Positions 58,301-64,000 of a DNA stretch of 64,000 nt are shown in pieces. Both the position numbers and the translations under genes were made by a program. The notes under the pieces are model-generated. The model saw only the letters and a program-made list of their open reading frames with translations, was not told where the DNA came from and made no database searches. The stretch's first letter is position 1; the number at the start of each line of letters is the position of its first letter. The stretch comes from Hyposmocoma kahamanoa. Lineage: Eukaryota; Arthropoda; Insecta; Lepidoptera; Cosmopterigidae. The stretch covers positions 16,673,951 to 16,737,950 of the forward strand of contig NW_020654422.1 in assembly GCF_003589595.1 (NCBI RefSeq), written 5' to 3'.

Positions 58301-60707
58301 AGCGTAGGTTTGTCACATTATTATTTTAGTTGTACCTGCCCTATTGAAATAACCTTTGTTAAATGCAGTACTTGCGTATTGATATTTTTACCAGCATCAC
58401 GGATTGCTATCTCGATTATCGATATCTGGAAGTATGTTTATAAAACACAAATGAAGTCTCTGTTTTTGGTTTTTAACGCCTTATTTTGCCGCTTTTTCTA
58501 TGAGAATCTATTTCTTCACTCAGCCTTCCTCACAACTTTTACTCAACCTTTACAGGTACCAGCTACCCAGCTAACTACAGTATTTTGTACGTGTTCGATC
58601 TTTGTATTAATAACTATAATAAAAATGAAATGTTGAACCATTTCGAGTTTAAAGTACTCTTCTTCAAACAACCACAAACACAGCAATAAACACGTCTACT
58701 ACATATTTGATATTATTTCTTAAACATCGAACAAACGCTTCAGTTCTACAACGAATGACGCGTGTGACGACCCGCGCTGTGCAACGTTAGTGCACTGCGA
58801 GATTTTGCGAATGTGTGCATCACACTCTGCGCACAGCGGGCATACACACATACAAACCACACTTCTACATTTTTTGGAGTTACCATACATGTCTTATTAT
58901 GCTATGATTATAATATGTTCCACTGCATCGTCGGTCAAACTGGCCCGATGCGAGTTGGAGATTTCGCAAGTTTCCCAAGGTTTGTGAATCTAATTCGACA
59001 TGCAGATTTCATGTCACAATATTTTCCTTTACGTTAGCGACAGGTATTGCTAATGAACATTAAAAAATATACGTAATTTATAAATGAAACACATATTAAG
59101 ACGGATTCAAAGCCAGGGTTGTTGCGAATATCAGCTTAGATGAAAATATAGGATAATCGGCTTAAATGAAAATATCGGCACCCGCATCAGAATCAGCATT
59201 CATCGATGCTGATATTAATTACGGACGTTCGAATCGTGACATGATCTAAAAGGCGCACTGGAATAACGCACAGACCTTCCAGAAACAGACTGTAAGCCGA
59301 AAAAACAGCTAAGTTGGTGTTTTCAAAATAAATTCTGATAAAGTTCTATGCAGATTGATTCTTTTATTGATTCAAAAAATATTTTATTCTAACACCAAAG
59401 AAAATAGAAAACTTTTTATGTAGATCGATTAAGTAAGAATGCACATTTATCGCGTTTCTTGTTTAAATACATAAAATCAGCATCAACATCTACATCCACA
59501 TCCTCTGATGCTAATGCCAAAATATCAGCATCCGCCGATGTGTAAAAAAACTTGCATTAGCAACAACCCTGCTTCGAAGCGTCGACCTCTCTATTAAGAA
59601 ACAAGTCAGCTACTACTTATTCAAAATAACAAAATACTATTTGTAGCCGAATCATAACTCTTTCCGCTACTCTTTAATAGATAATGGACCTTAATCGTAG
59701 ACATATAAAGCACAAGTTAACGTCACTTTGTGCACTGAAGCTTTAGTGCAGCGATTAATGACGGTCAACTTACTATTATTGTTCGCATATTTCAATAAAA
59801 TACAGAGGCTGCAAAAAAGTGGTATATAATAAAATTCAAGGGTTTATAGACACTTTTATGTTTTCATTTTGATATTACTATATCTGTTGTAGAGAATTCA
59901 TTCATTCAATTCACAATTCTTATATTACTTGAAGTAGAAATATCAATGATAAATCGACATTTTTCAAAAGGTGTAGTAGTATTATGTTCAGTTGACCAAT
60001 GTATTGCGGTGTTGCCAAAGAGCTCAGCAATATTTATCAATCATTTAAATATGAAAAAAAATTTTACTTTCCCGCTATTTCTTTTCCAGAATCTGAATTC
60101 CGAAATCTTCAAAATATATTAGTCCATAGGACTAACCTTATACAGTTCATATTGCACGGCTCTTTGTACAAACGTCTGTTAATAAATAACAGCAATATAT
60201 AATTACCTGCATCTCGAGGGCATTTGGCTTTCAATACTGGAGTGTGACGTCATCAGGTCAATTCCAGATCCAGGCGATAACCAAGTGAAGCGGGTTTCGA
60301 AGAAAATACAATGAAACAGATATAAAAAGCATGTTACGTGTGTTGAGAAATAATCGTTTACTTTAATGTAAAATTCCTTATAACAAAATTTTCCTGCAAG
60401 GGTAGGACCACACTTGGCGGAACTACGTTGCTCTACGACGAGTGATTTGGTGTATAAATTGGAATACTTGGCTTAAAATTTAGCTTACACAGTGATGTAT
60501 ACATTACATTTTAAATTTGTGTCTCAACATTTTTCTATAAAGAAGCGTTAATACCTTCTCAAAAAACACACTAATATTTCATACACGATTAAAGTTGAAA
60601 AAGTCATTATAATATAGTAGAAATTTATAATCAAACACAATTTTCAAAATTATAGTTTGAAGTTCGAAGTTTTTTTCTTTTTCTTACCTTACATCATCAT
60701 CCGCCAT
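34352..60707 (-). CDS. wupA: Troponin I (wings up A orthologue), full gene with alternative isoforms
   Basis: The inhibitory subunit of muscle thin-filament troponin, which holds back actomyosin at low Ca2+. Exons in transcription order: 60707-60693 (MADDD), 56354-56337, 55688-55560, 55253-55130, one of four 101-nt exons (54944-54844, 54474-54374, 53905-53805, 53601-53501), 50993-50950, 46419-46278, then alternative ends. Ends are 45441-45397 (terminal), 44502-44485 (microexon) and 43177-43109 (terminal), or 43177-43136 spliced to 36552-36273, 35663-35622, 35049-34996, 34901-34848 and 34362-34352. All GT/AG and in frame. The short form has 213 residues, as expected for insects. Key segments are [45 protein letters not shown] (actin/TnC-binding) and [12 protein letters not shown]. 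The long form adds 146 Pro/Ala-rich residues, resembling heavy troponin TnH. Confidence 0.93.
34848..34901 (-). CDS. wupA: Troponin I Pro-Ala exon 4
   Basis: 54 nt, phase 1 to phase 1. Acceptor CTGTGTTTTCAG, donor GTAAAAAG. Encodes [18 protein letters not shown], alternating Ala-Pro. Confidence 0.85.
34996..35049 (-). CDS. wupA: Troponin I Pro-Ala exon 3
   Basis: 54 nt, phase 1 to 1. Acceptor TATTGTAACAG, donor GTACACAG. Encodes [18 protein letters not shown]. Confidence 0.87.
35622..35663 (-). CDS. wupA: Troponin I Pro-Ala exon 2
   Basis: 42 nt, phase 1 to 1. Acceptor TTTTCTATGTAG, donor GTACCTAT. Encodes [14 protein letters not shown]. Confidence 0.87.
36026..36237 (-). repeat. SINE family S1, copy 4 (inverted)
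   Basis: The full family sequence in reverse (box B as GGGAATCGAACCTGGGACCT on the + strand), with an (ATT)n tail at about 36026-36040. It lies in the intron about 35 bases beyond the donor of Pro-Ala exon 1, in the same transcriptional sense as troponin I. Confidence 0.9.
36273..36552 (-). CDS. wupA: Troponin I Pro-Ala exon 1 (APPAEG repeats)
   Basis: 280 nt, phase 0 to 1. Acceptor GATAAATATAG, donor GTGACTTT. Encodes EGES, one [12 protein letters not shown], then six consecutive APPAEG hexapeptides and looser Ala/Pro/Glu/Gly variants (93 residues). Synonymous codons differ between repeats, so selection maintains the peptide repeat. The frame matches a splice from DQK of the 43177-43136 exon. 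Arg-rich and Leu-rich frames over the same bases are shadows. Confidence 0.92.
36560..37900. other. Troponin I intron, mostly unremarkable
   Basis: AT-rich intron. The only repeat seen is an R3-type piece at about 37690-37800. Confidence 0.45.
37690..37800 (+). repeat. Dispersed repeat R3 fragment
   Basis: GTAGGCAGACACTGCGGACC then TCCACTTGCTACG and CTTTTTCGCTTCCTCCTCTC. A related piece lies at 57755-57800 (GTAGGCAGAGACTGTGGACC). Confidence 0.55.
37910..39570 (+). pseudogene. Decayed coding region, family not recognised
   Basis: Several + strand frames here look protein-like but are broken by stops. 38168-38489 is open without an ATG ([20 protein letters not shown] near its start, CAATQNL at its end). 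38660-38760 and 39020-39240 contain further pieces. Two stretches share IDDFKFN (37930-37957 and 39028-39056) and [14 protein letters not shown] versus [14 protein letters not shown] (about 38028-38070 and 39190-39230), so a unit of about 1.1 kb is present twice in diverged form. It may be a dead tandem gene pair or part of a mobile element; I cannot say which. It lies inside a troponin I intron on the opposite strand. Confidence 0.45.
39600..41960. other. Troponin I intron, nothing recognised
   Basis: AT-rich, short frames only, no family assigned. A short run A(9)C A(9) lies at about 40000-40018. Confidence 0.45.
41971..42019. repeat. Perfect 21-bp inverted repeat, 7-nt loop
   Basis: Arms 41971-41991 and 41999-42019 are exact reverse complements (TATCACATTTGCGAAGAAAT plus A). 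Lies in a troponin I intron. Confidence 0.88.
42570..42730. repeat. Dispersed repeat R2 copy
   Basis: ATGGGACCAATACTGATTGG, ATCACAATCGATTCACAAAC and GAACCTCCTCCTTTTTTGAA, same as 32610-32812. Confidence 0.7.
42882..42887 (-). terminator. Probable poly(A) signal for the KKPDW troponin I end
   Basis: AATAAA on the - strand about 220 bases after the TGA at 43109-43111. Confidence 0.45.
43109..43177 (-). CDS. wupA: Troponin I terminal exon KKPDW with internal donor
   Basis: Acceptor GTGTGTTTACAG. Encodes [20 protein letters not shown] then EA and TGA, the conserved C-terminus of insect troponin I. An internal donor, CAGAAG|GTAAAAGAGG after residue DQK (43136), is in the right phase for the Pro-Ala exons, so the exon can be terminal or internal. 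Confidence 0.9.
   Translation of the reverse strand, partial: KKPDWSKGKPGDQKVKEEEVEA
43853..43918 (-). CDS. wupA: Candidate extra troponin I exon (66 nt)
   Basis: Between TTAATATGTTAG (acceptor, weak pyrimidine tract) and ACAAATGGT|GTAAGTTAGC (strong donor) lies a 22-codon stretch open in phase 0, beginning [10 protein letters not shown] and ending VKETNG. It would fit as a cassette between exon 46419-46278 and KKPDW. No homology is recognised. Confidence 0.35.
44485..44502 (-). CDS. wupA: Troponin I 18-nt microexon (GGAGGK)
   Basis: Acceptor GCGATGTTCCACAG, donor GTAAAATATG. Phase 0 on both sides, so it can be included or skipped between DKE and KKPDW. Gly-rich insertion in the C-terminal mobile region. 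Confidence 0.7.
44739..44954. mobile_element. MITE family M2, copy 1
   Basis: About 215 bp. The left end CATAGTATAATAATACAAGT and the right end, inverted, CATAGTGTAGTAAGACAAGT pair over about 50 bp. GC-rich core. A partial second copy ends at 58906. Confidence 0.7.
44955..45256 (+). other. Unrecognised open frame
   Basis: The + strand frame remains open for 100 codons after the MITE ([20 protein letters not shown], then [17 protein letters not shown] and a stop). It reads like protein, but I recognise no family and there is no ATG of its own outside the MITE. It may be a remnant of a mobile or duplicated gene. Confidence 0.3.
45273..45278 (-). terminator. Probable poly(A) signal for the short troponin I end
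   Basis: AATAAA on the - strand 119 bases after the TAA at 45397-45399. Confidence 0.5.
45397..45441 (-). CDS. wupA: Troponin I alternative terminal exon
   Basis: Acceptor CATGTTCCAACAG. Encodes [14 protein letters not shown] and TAA, phase 0 after DKE. Keeps a KADW core comparable to KKPDW but replaces the rest of the C-terminus. Confidence 0.85.
   Translation of the reverse strand, partial: AKKAEKADWAIGKK
46278..46419 (-). CDS. wupA: Troponin I exon: actin/TnC-binding C-terminal domain
   Basis: 142 nt. Acceptor TATTATTTTCAG, donor GTAAACAT. Encodes [20 protein letters not shown] through LEEEDKE, among the most conserved parts of insect troponin I. Confidence 0.95.
46508..46795 (+). repeat. 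LINE 3'-end fragment (copy 3)
   Basis: CATTCACGAAGTTTGAAACT, then GCAACCCCTGGCATTTCTTG and TTGAAGTGTAATTTGCTTAC. Same family as 8221-8575. Confidence 0.65.
46800..47580. other. Troponin I intron, nothing recognised
   Basis: No exon or defined repeat. 47210-47460 is less AT-rich with CG-containing motifs and may be an unclassified mobile element. Confidence 0.35.
47585..47715 (+). repeat. Dispersed repeat R1 copy (5' shortened)
   Basis: TTGCGCCTGATGGTAAGCTA, CACTCAGAGCTTTAAATCGC, CACCCTGAGATATATGTTAA. Confidence 0.75.
48110..48175 (+). repeat. tRNA-like SINE fragment
   Basis: GATCTGTAGCTCAGTTAAG (box A type) and CTGGTTCGAGTCCACTCC (box B type) lie only about 20 bases apart, so the anticodon arm is missing. 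Confidence 0.5.
48300..48405 (-). repeat. Dispersed repeat R1, 3' part (inverted)
   Basis: GAGCTCCTTGTAAAAGAGTT, TTCCGCCAAGCAGCAATGTC and ACTGTGTTCCGGTTTTGAAG. It runs directly into the mariner relic. Confidence 0.7.
48410..48850 (+). pseudogene. Mariner-type transposase relic
   Basis: Two open pieces carry mariner signatures: [20 protein letters not shown] then ILHH-like degenerated sequence (SCTTIMPV), and [15 protein letters not shown], then [20 protein letters not shown] and [13 protein letters not shown]. The N-terminal half and the first catalytic Asp are absent, there are stops, and no terminal repeats were found. The catalytic Asp of YSPDL survives. Confidence 0.8.
49308..49575 (+). 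repeat. Dispersed repeat R1, full-length copy
   Basis: From GACGGGACGAACAAGTCGTG to CACAAGGAGCTCTACTGCTA. The antisense frame through it is not a gene. Confidence 0.8.
49576..50505. other. Troponin I intron, nothing recognised
   Basis: AT-rich first part. 50100-50320 is more balanced and open in one short + frame, without known domains. Confidence 0.35.
50510..50800 (-). pseudogene. LINE polyprotein C-terminus fragment
   Basis: The - strand frame reads [20 protein letters not shown] then [20 protein letters not shown], the R..F..SF..R....WN.LP...FP..Y....FK pattern at the end of Jockey/R1-like polyproteins. Only the end survives. Confidence 0.65.
50950..50993 (-). CDS. wupA: Troponin I exon: [14 protein letters not shown]
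   Basis: 44 nt. Acceptor TTTATGTTGCCAG, donor GTAAGTACC. Joins phase 0 from any of the four alternative exons and supplies the first two bases of the Phe in RGKF. Confidence 0.93.
51000..53500. other. Troponin I intron, no exon or known repeat
   Basis: Short frames on both strands. 51550-51780 has a + strand protein-like frame ([20 protein letters not shown]) and 52080-52500 is of ordinary complexity; neither was recognised. 52965-53000 has a (GATGAT)n-like stretch. 53222-53345 is GC-rich. Confidence 0.35.
53501..53601 (-). CDS. wupA: Troponin I alternative exon 6, copy 4
   Basis: 101 nt. Acceptor CCTTTTTCTATAG, donor GTATTGACC. Encodes [20 protein letters not shown] then HEVKKRDYE. Of the four it is closest to the flight-muscle type of Drosophila ([18 protein letters not shown]). 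Confidence 0.93.
53805..53905 (-). CDS. wupA: Troponin I alternative exon 6, copy 3
   Basis: 101 nt. Acceptor GTTTTTCTTTAG, donor GTAAACTGC. Encodes [20 protein letters not shown] and [13 protein letters not shown]. Confidence 0.92.
54374..54474 (-). CDS. wupA: Troponin I alternative exon 6, copy 2
   Basis: 101 nt. Acceptor AATTAATGTTGTAG, donor GTCTGACTT (less usual). Encodes [20 protein letters not shown] and [11 protein letters not shown]. Confidence 0.92.
54844..54944 (-). CDS. wupA: Troponin I alternative exon 6, copy 1
   Basis: 101 nt. Acceptor TGTCATATTATAG, donor GTAGTGAGA. Encodes [20 protein letters not shown] and [13 protein letters not shown]. Confidence 0.92.
55130..55253 (-). 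CDS. wupA: Troponin I exon: [10 protein letters not shown]
   Basis: 124 nt. Acceptor CTAATCCTAACAG, donor GTAATCACC. Encodes [20 protein letters not shown], then [20 protein letters not shown]. Ends in phase 1, matching all four alternative exons. Confidence 0.95.
55560..55688 (-). CDS. wupA: Troponin I exon: TnC-binding N-terminal helix
   Basis: 129 nt. Acceptor ACTATGTCCAG, donor GTAAGTATA. Encodes [20 protein letters not shown] through [12 protein letters not shown]. Confidence 0.95.
55690..56330. other. Troponin I intron, nothing recognised
   Basis: AT-rich, no exon or named repeat. Confidence 0.4.
56337..56354 (-). CDS. wupA: Troponin I 18-nt microexon KKRLEE
   Basis: Acceptor GTTTGCTTTCAG, donor GTAAAGTAG, phase 0 on both sides. 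Completes the lepidopteran-type N-terminus MADDD-KKRLEE-AKKAKQ. Confidence 0.88.
56610..56760 (+). repeat. tRNA-derived SINE fragment (third type)
   Basis: CTCTGGGCACGAGCTCTCGG then GGGTTCGATTCCCGGAAGG (box B), then CAAACAAGATATGGCCTAGG and GTTTTTAGGTATTGCC, a body unlike S1 and S2. Confidence 0.55.
56770..58765. other. Large troponin I intron, mostly unrecognised
   Basis: AT-rich. Contains an R3 fragment at about 57755-57800 (GTAGGCAGAGACTGTGGACC). The + frame at 58274-58636 has no recognisable domain. Confidence 0.35.
58770..58906. mobile_element. MITE family M2, partial copy
   Basis: The right end, read inverted, is CATAGCATAATAAGACATGT and continues with ATGGTAACTCC and GTGTGGTTTGTATGTGTG, matching the left arm at 44739. 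The other arm is not clear. Confidence 0.55.
58934..59037 (-). repeat. SINE family S2 fragment (inverted)
   Basis: GGCCCGATGCGAGTTGGAGA, CCAAGGTTTGTGAATC and ATGCAGATTTCATGTCACAA correspond to the S2 body at 24730-24830 on the other strand. Confidence 0.6.
59114..59571. mobile_element. hAT-like MITE
   Basis: The ends are perfect 12-bp inverted repeats, CAGGGTTGTTGC. Flanks TTCAAAGC (59106-59113) and TTCGAAGC (59573-59580) differ by one base and could be an 8-bp target duplication with one extra C. The interior repeats GATGCTGATAT/ATATCAGCATC-like words. No ORF. Confidence 0.7.
59580..60690. other. Troponin I intron, nothing recognised
   Basis: AT-rich, short frames, no named repeat. Confidence 0.4.
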
Positions 60708-60732
60708 TTTGTATGTGTTGGTCTAAGGTGTC
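60693..60732 (-). CDS. wupA: Troponin I ATG exon
   Basis: Acceptor CATACACATTTTCTTTTCAG, 25 bases of 5' UTR, then ATG at 60707-60705 in context ACAAAATGGCGG, MADDD, donor GTAAGGTAAG. A second GTAAG five bases on could be used instead but would break the frame into the KKRLEE exon. Confidence 0.88.
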
Positions 60733-61881
60733 CTGAAAAGAAAATGTGTATGAAAGTTTGCAGACACCTATAAAAACCAATGTAATTACTTGTTTTAGTT
60801 TAGTTCTGTGTGTACTAAATGAAAACTCATAATATAGAATCAGTAATATACATTGCCACATGACGGAAGTATTGACAAACAGTGTAATAGCCAAAAAAGA
60901 TACATTACGGGTGAAATGCGTATTTGGCCACGATCATTAAAAACACGTCTGTTACTTGAACCATTTTGGAGAGTTGCCAGTTGCCTAGGTGCGAACAACT
61001 GACACTTGATACTTTTAACTGCATTGTCTTTTTTTGCAATAAATTGTCAACGCTTAACGAGTTTAAAATTTTTCGCTTTGTGCATGAAAAGGACTCAAAA
61101 AAATGGTTCTTGATTCGATAAAATGTTCAGACTAAAAACAATGATACAATTTTAATTGAGCGTTGCATAAAATAATTGGACGATTTCTGTGTGGTAACGC
61201 AACGTGAGCGTAATGAAAATTCCACAATTAGGTTCGGGTGCGTTCGGCCGCAGTCGGGGTTATTCGGGAACGCGCGCGACTGAAATAGGCCGGCTGAAAC
61301 CGCGCGCATCCTAATTTGGTGCGCGCATGCTACAACGGTTACTCGGGTTTCAGATTTGAGGGAAACCGGACATATGCACTGAAGGTAACAGGATATCTTT
61401 TCTTATTACTTTTCACGTTTTATCAAAATTATTTTTATTATTAAAAATACACAACTTTTTGCTGATATTAAGCTATTGATGTGTATGGTTTATTTTTTTA
61501 CTTATATTTCGTTTACATCTTTATTACACATATTAAAAAATATATGTAACTTATCCAAACCGTCGGTTTATGTAAATTATCCAACGACCTAGGTAAAATA
61601 CGAAGACAGTGAAGAGTAATGACGTCACACTGTATTTTCTCCATTACTCATCACGATTTAACTGTGCATTAGCGTTGAGCATTCGCTGACGAAAGGGTCC
61701 ATTGCACGTCACTAATGCACTCTTTGAGAACATTACTTGAACACGGGCGGTTTCATTACAGTTTGCTGCACTCACGCGTTTAGAGACCGATCATTTCCGG
61801 TTCCACGACATTGCTGTAGCACTTCACTTTTAACCGCACTTCGTTATGGTTATTTTTTGAAATAATTTTGGCACCACTCAC

Positions 61882-61950
61882 CTACGGCAAGAAAAAAAGG
61901 AGATGGCCCTATAGATGGTTCAGCCAACACGAGCCACTGCTGCTGACTGG
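61882..61950 (-). promoter_or_regulatory. wupA: Candidate 5' UTR exon / start region of troponin I
   Basis: On the - strand TTTCTTGCCGTAG|GTGAGTGG gives a strong donor at 61882, opening an intron of about 1.15 kb up to the ATG exon. Upstream is GC-rich sequence with CCAGTCAGCAGCAG, a possible initiator. The transcription start is not determined and the upstream limit is a guess. Confidence 0.4.
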
Positions 61951-61959
61951 CGCGGCGCG

Positions 61960-62640
61960 GGCGCAAGGTGCTGCGCGCGATGCGTAGGCGACGCTCTCCG
62001 CACCCCGCCCCCACCCATTCCAATATTCCATGCTTTCAGCGCCTACGAAGCTCCGCATCGTCATCTACTCTACAACAAATTTTGTTATCGGTTAATTACT
62101 TATTTTGAACTCTATCTTCAAACATTAATGCCTATTTTCGAACACGCTTTGCGAAATGAGTGAAAACTATCGTGTCGGATTTTCGCCACGTTATCTTTTA
62201 CTTAATAATAAACTTCGACTTTTGAGTAATAGAGTGCAATTCTGCTCGTACATTCAATGGTCTAAACAAAGTCTTTCGTAGCATTCGCGCGCGTCGTCTG
62301 TGAGCCTAGTAAATATTTTTAGAGCAGTGTCGTTTTGACACCGACACCGAAATAACATTAGATCTAAGCTCCAGTTTGGATCGGATAGGAGGCCTCGTAA
62401 ATTTTGCCCAGCACGGTGCCGCAACGCGTGATTTATAAACAATTTTACCGAAATGGCGTCCCCTATATTCCGTTATTATGATATTACTTCGTGAAATCTG
62501 TTAGGATGACAAAGGGCGATATGCTTCTAATGAAACATAAACGAGTTCAAGGGCTTAATGCCTTATATTTTATTATTTTGTCCAAAGGAAAAAATCTAGC
62601 ATCTATATCATTTAACGTTATTTAGCTTGTGATTGTGAAA
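61960..62640. other. Upstream flank of troponin I
   Basis: GC-rich to about 62020, then AT-rich. No ORF of note. It may hold the troponin promoter, but no specific muscle-factor site is claimed. Confidence 0.35.
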
Positions 62641-62654
62641 ATGCCTAACTTTTT

Positions 62655-62850
62655 TGTCGCCAATTAGTAATGTGAGCATTAAAGCGTTCCGATTTTGAAA
62701 GTTAAGAGTGCTAGTGAAATTACAGACACATGGGACTTGTCAACTTATGTCTCGAAGTGACGGGCACAGTGACAGTGCCCCTAGGATCTTTGCGACTTAA
62801 AACTCTGACTAGACAGGCGTGTCGTTTACCGTCAGGTAAACTTCATCGCT
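62655..62850 (-). repeat. Dispersed repeat R1 copy (inverted)
   Basis: TAATGTGAGCATTAAAGCGT, ACATGGGACTTGTCAACTTA and GACAGTGCCCCTAGGATCTT. The short + frame here is repeat sequence. Confidence 0.75.
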
Positions 62851-63312
62851 TGGTACCAAAAAAAATGAAATATGTTGTGAACATTTCTAGATCAAAATTT
62901 CTAACTTTTTCGTCAGTTTTGTTCTTATACGGAACAAGATTTCTTCGTCGCAGATAAAATTTAGTGAATTAAAACTACAAAAACTTCACGCGATCAACTT
63001 TAGCTTTTAGATTGTGTACCAGCGCTTGAACACTTTTTAATTTGAATTAGATTCGCGAGTTTAAATTTCACCAACGAAATTCTTGTTTCTGAAGGAATTA
63101 AAATGATAAGACGTTAAAGTTCCTTAAATCCCGCAAAGTGTTAAGCGCTTGAAATTGTAAGTTCACTTTAGAAAGTTTGAAAGCTCAAACTTAGACAAAG
63201 CTGAGCATAATAATGTATAATAATAATAACATAAACATGTTTTTCTGAAGAATATACATAAATACTACAAATAATGACAACAATAAGACATTTATTCATA
63301 AGCTCTTTTACA

Positions 63313-63525
63313 ACTGCCTCCGTGGTCAAACGGTTACCATGCCGGACTGCCACGCAGAAGACCCAGGTTCGATTCCCGGGCCGGGAGAAATAGTAGTATG
63401 GCCTACAATTATTTCTCTCGTGAGTTTGGGTGTAATTTGAGGTTGTCTATATGTGTGTCCATGGCACCCGCGACACAGGGTTTCCCTAGTGTGGGGCTAT
63501 GTTGAGTGTGTGCGTTATTTATAAA
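63313..63525 (+). repeat. SINE family S1, copy 5
   Basis: Full head, body and GTGTGCGTTATTT end, followed by an (AAAAT)n-like tail. Only a few differences from copy 1. Confidence 0.9.
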
Positions 63526-63592
63526 AATAAAAATAAAAAAAATAATAAAGAAAGGTATTATAGATACAGTTTCGGAACGGCACTACATGCTG

Positions 63593-63620
63593 CAGGTTCC
63601 ACCTTCATAGGTGGAACCTG
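63593..63620. repeat. Perfect 12-bp hairpin
   Basis: CAGGTTCCACCT, a 4-base loop (TCAT) and AGGTGGAACCTG. Isolated, with no run of T after it. No gene is seen from 63630 to the end of the window. Confidence 0.75.
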
Positions 63621-64000
63621 AACATCCGCTGCTGATAATTATCAGTCTTCACCACAATTATACATTTTACATTTGATGCTTACAATTTGTTATTTCGATG
63701 AGTCACAAAAAATAATAGGTACAAAGGGCACTAGAATAGGTTTCACCTTCTTACATACTGGTACATTTAAATTTACTCAATTTTTTCCCGTACTGCGAGT
63801 CGAGCGGCAAGCACACTGGTTTTATTTCAAAATTTATTTTTTTACAAATGAAATTAATGCCATTTGAAAATGTATATCGTATACTATACATGTTCTATTT
63901 AATTCGGTTGATATAAAAAAAAATCATTGTTTTAAGTAAAGTACTTAGTGAATACATCGGTTTTCTTGTAAAATTTCGGGTTAAGTTTGCATTTTTTTTT

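Overview
This is an insect nuclear window and most likely lepidopteran: AT-rich DNA, long introns, two multi-exon genes, and a dense load of SINE, LINE, Penelope-like and MITE copies. The troponin I protein is close to insect troponin I, and the SINE/LINE fragments match types I know from moths and butterflies. That assignment rests on memory, not on a search. There is one 100-N assembly gap (26721-26820).

Two host genes can be rebuilt exon by exon. On the + strand, 6130-16287 holds nine coding exons of an ornithine decarboxylase-like protein of 486 residues. The fold and most PLP-site motifs are kept, but two residues of the ornithine-binding dimer interface appear changed. On the - strand, 61882 down to 34352 holds the whole muscle troponin I gene (Drosophila wupA orthologue). 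It has an ATG exon, an 18-nt microexon, four tandem 101-nt exons of the mutually exclusive type, and several alternative 3' ends. One 3' end splices into four Pro-Ala-rich exons (APPAEG repeats), predicting a C-terminally extended heavy troponin I (TnH type). Every exon junction proposed for both genes keeps frame. The two genes point towards each other.

The 18 kb between them, and most introns, are transposable elements. 1-1680 holds a decayed non-LTR retrotransposon. An approximately 1.2-kb foldback element with 9-bp target duplications (9710-10909) sits in an ODC intron. A 5'-truncated Penelope-like element with a GIY-YIG domain (18004-18340) abuts an almost complete CR1/Jockey-type LINE on the - strand (18405-22575). 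That LINE keeps ORF1 and the reverse transcriptase but has lost the end of its endonuclease. 23-34 kb holds MITEs, SINEs, the assembly gap and LINE scraps. 37.9-39.6 kb, inside a troponin intron, is a decayed coding region I do not recognise. Troponin introns between 46 and 60 kb carry a mariner relic, a LINE 3' end and hAT-like and other MITEs.

No functional tRNA, rRNA or CRISPR array was found; the tRNA-like stretches are heads of SINEs. The strongest candidate for a less-described system is the alternative 3' architecture of the troponin I gene, not a new defence or mobile system.
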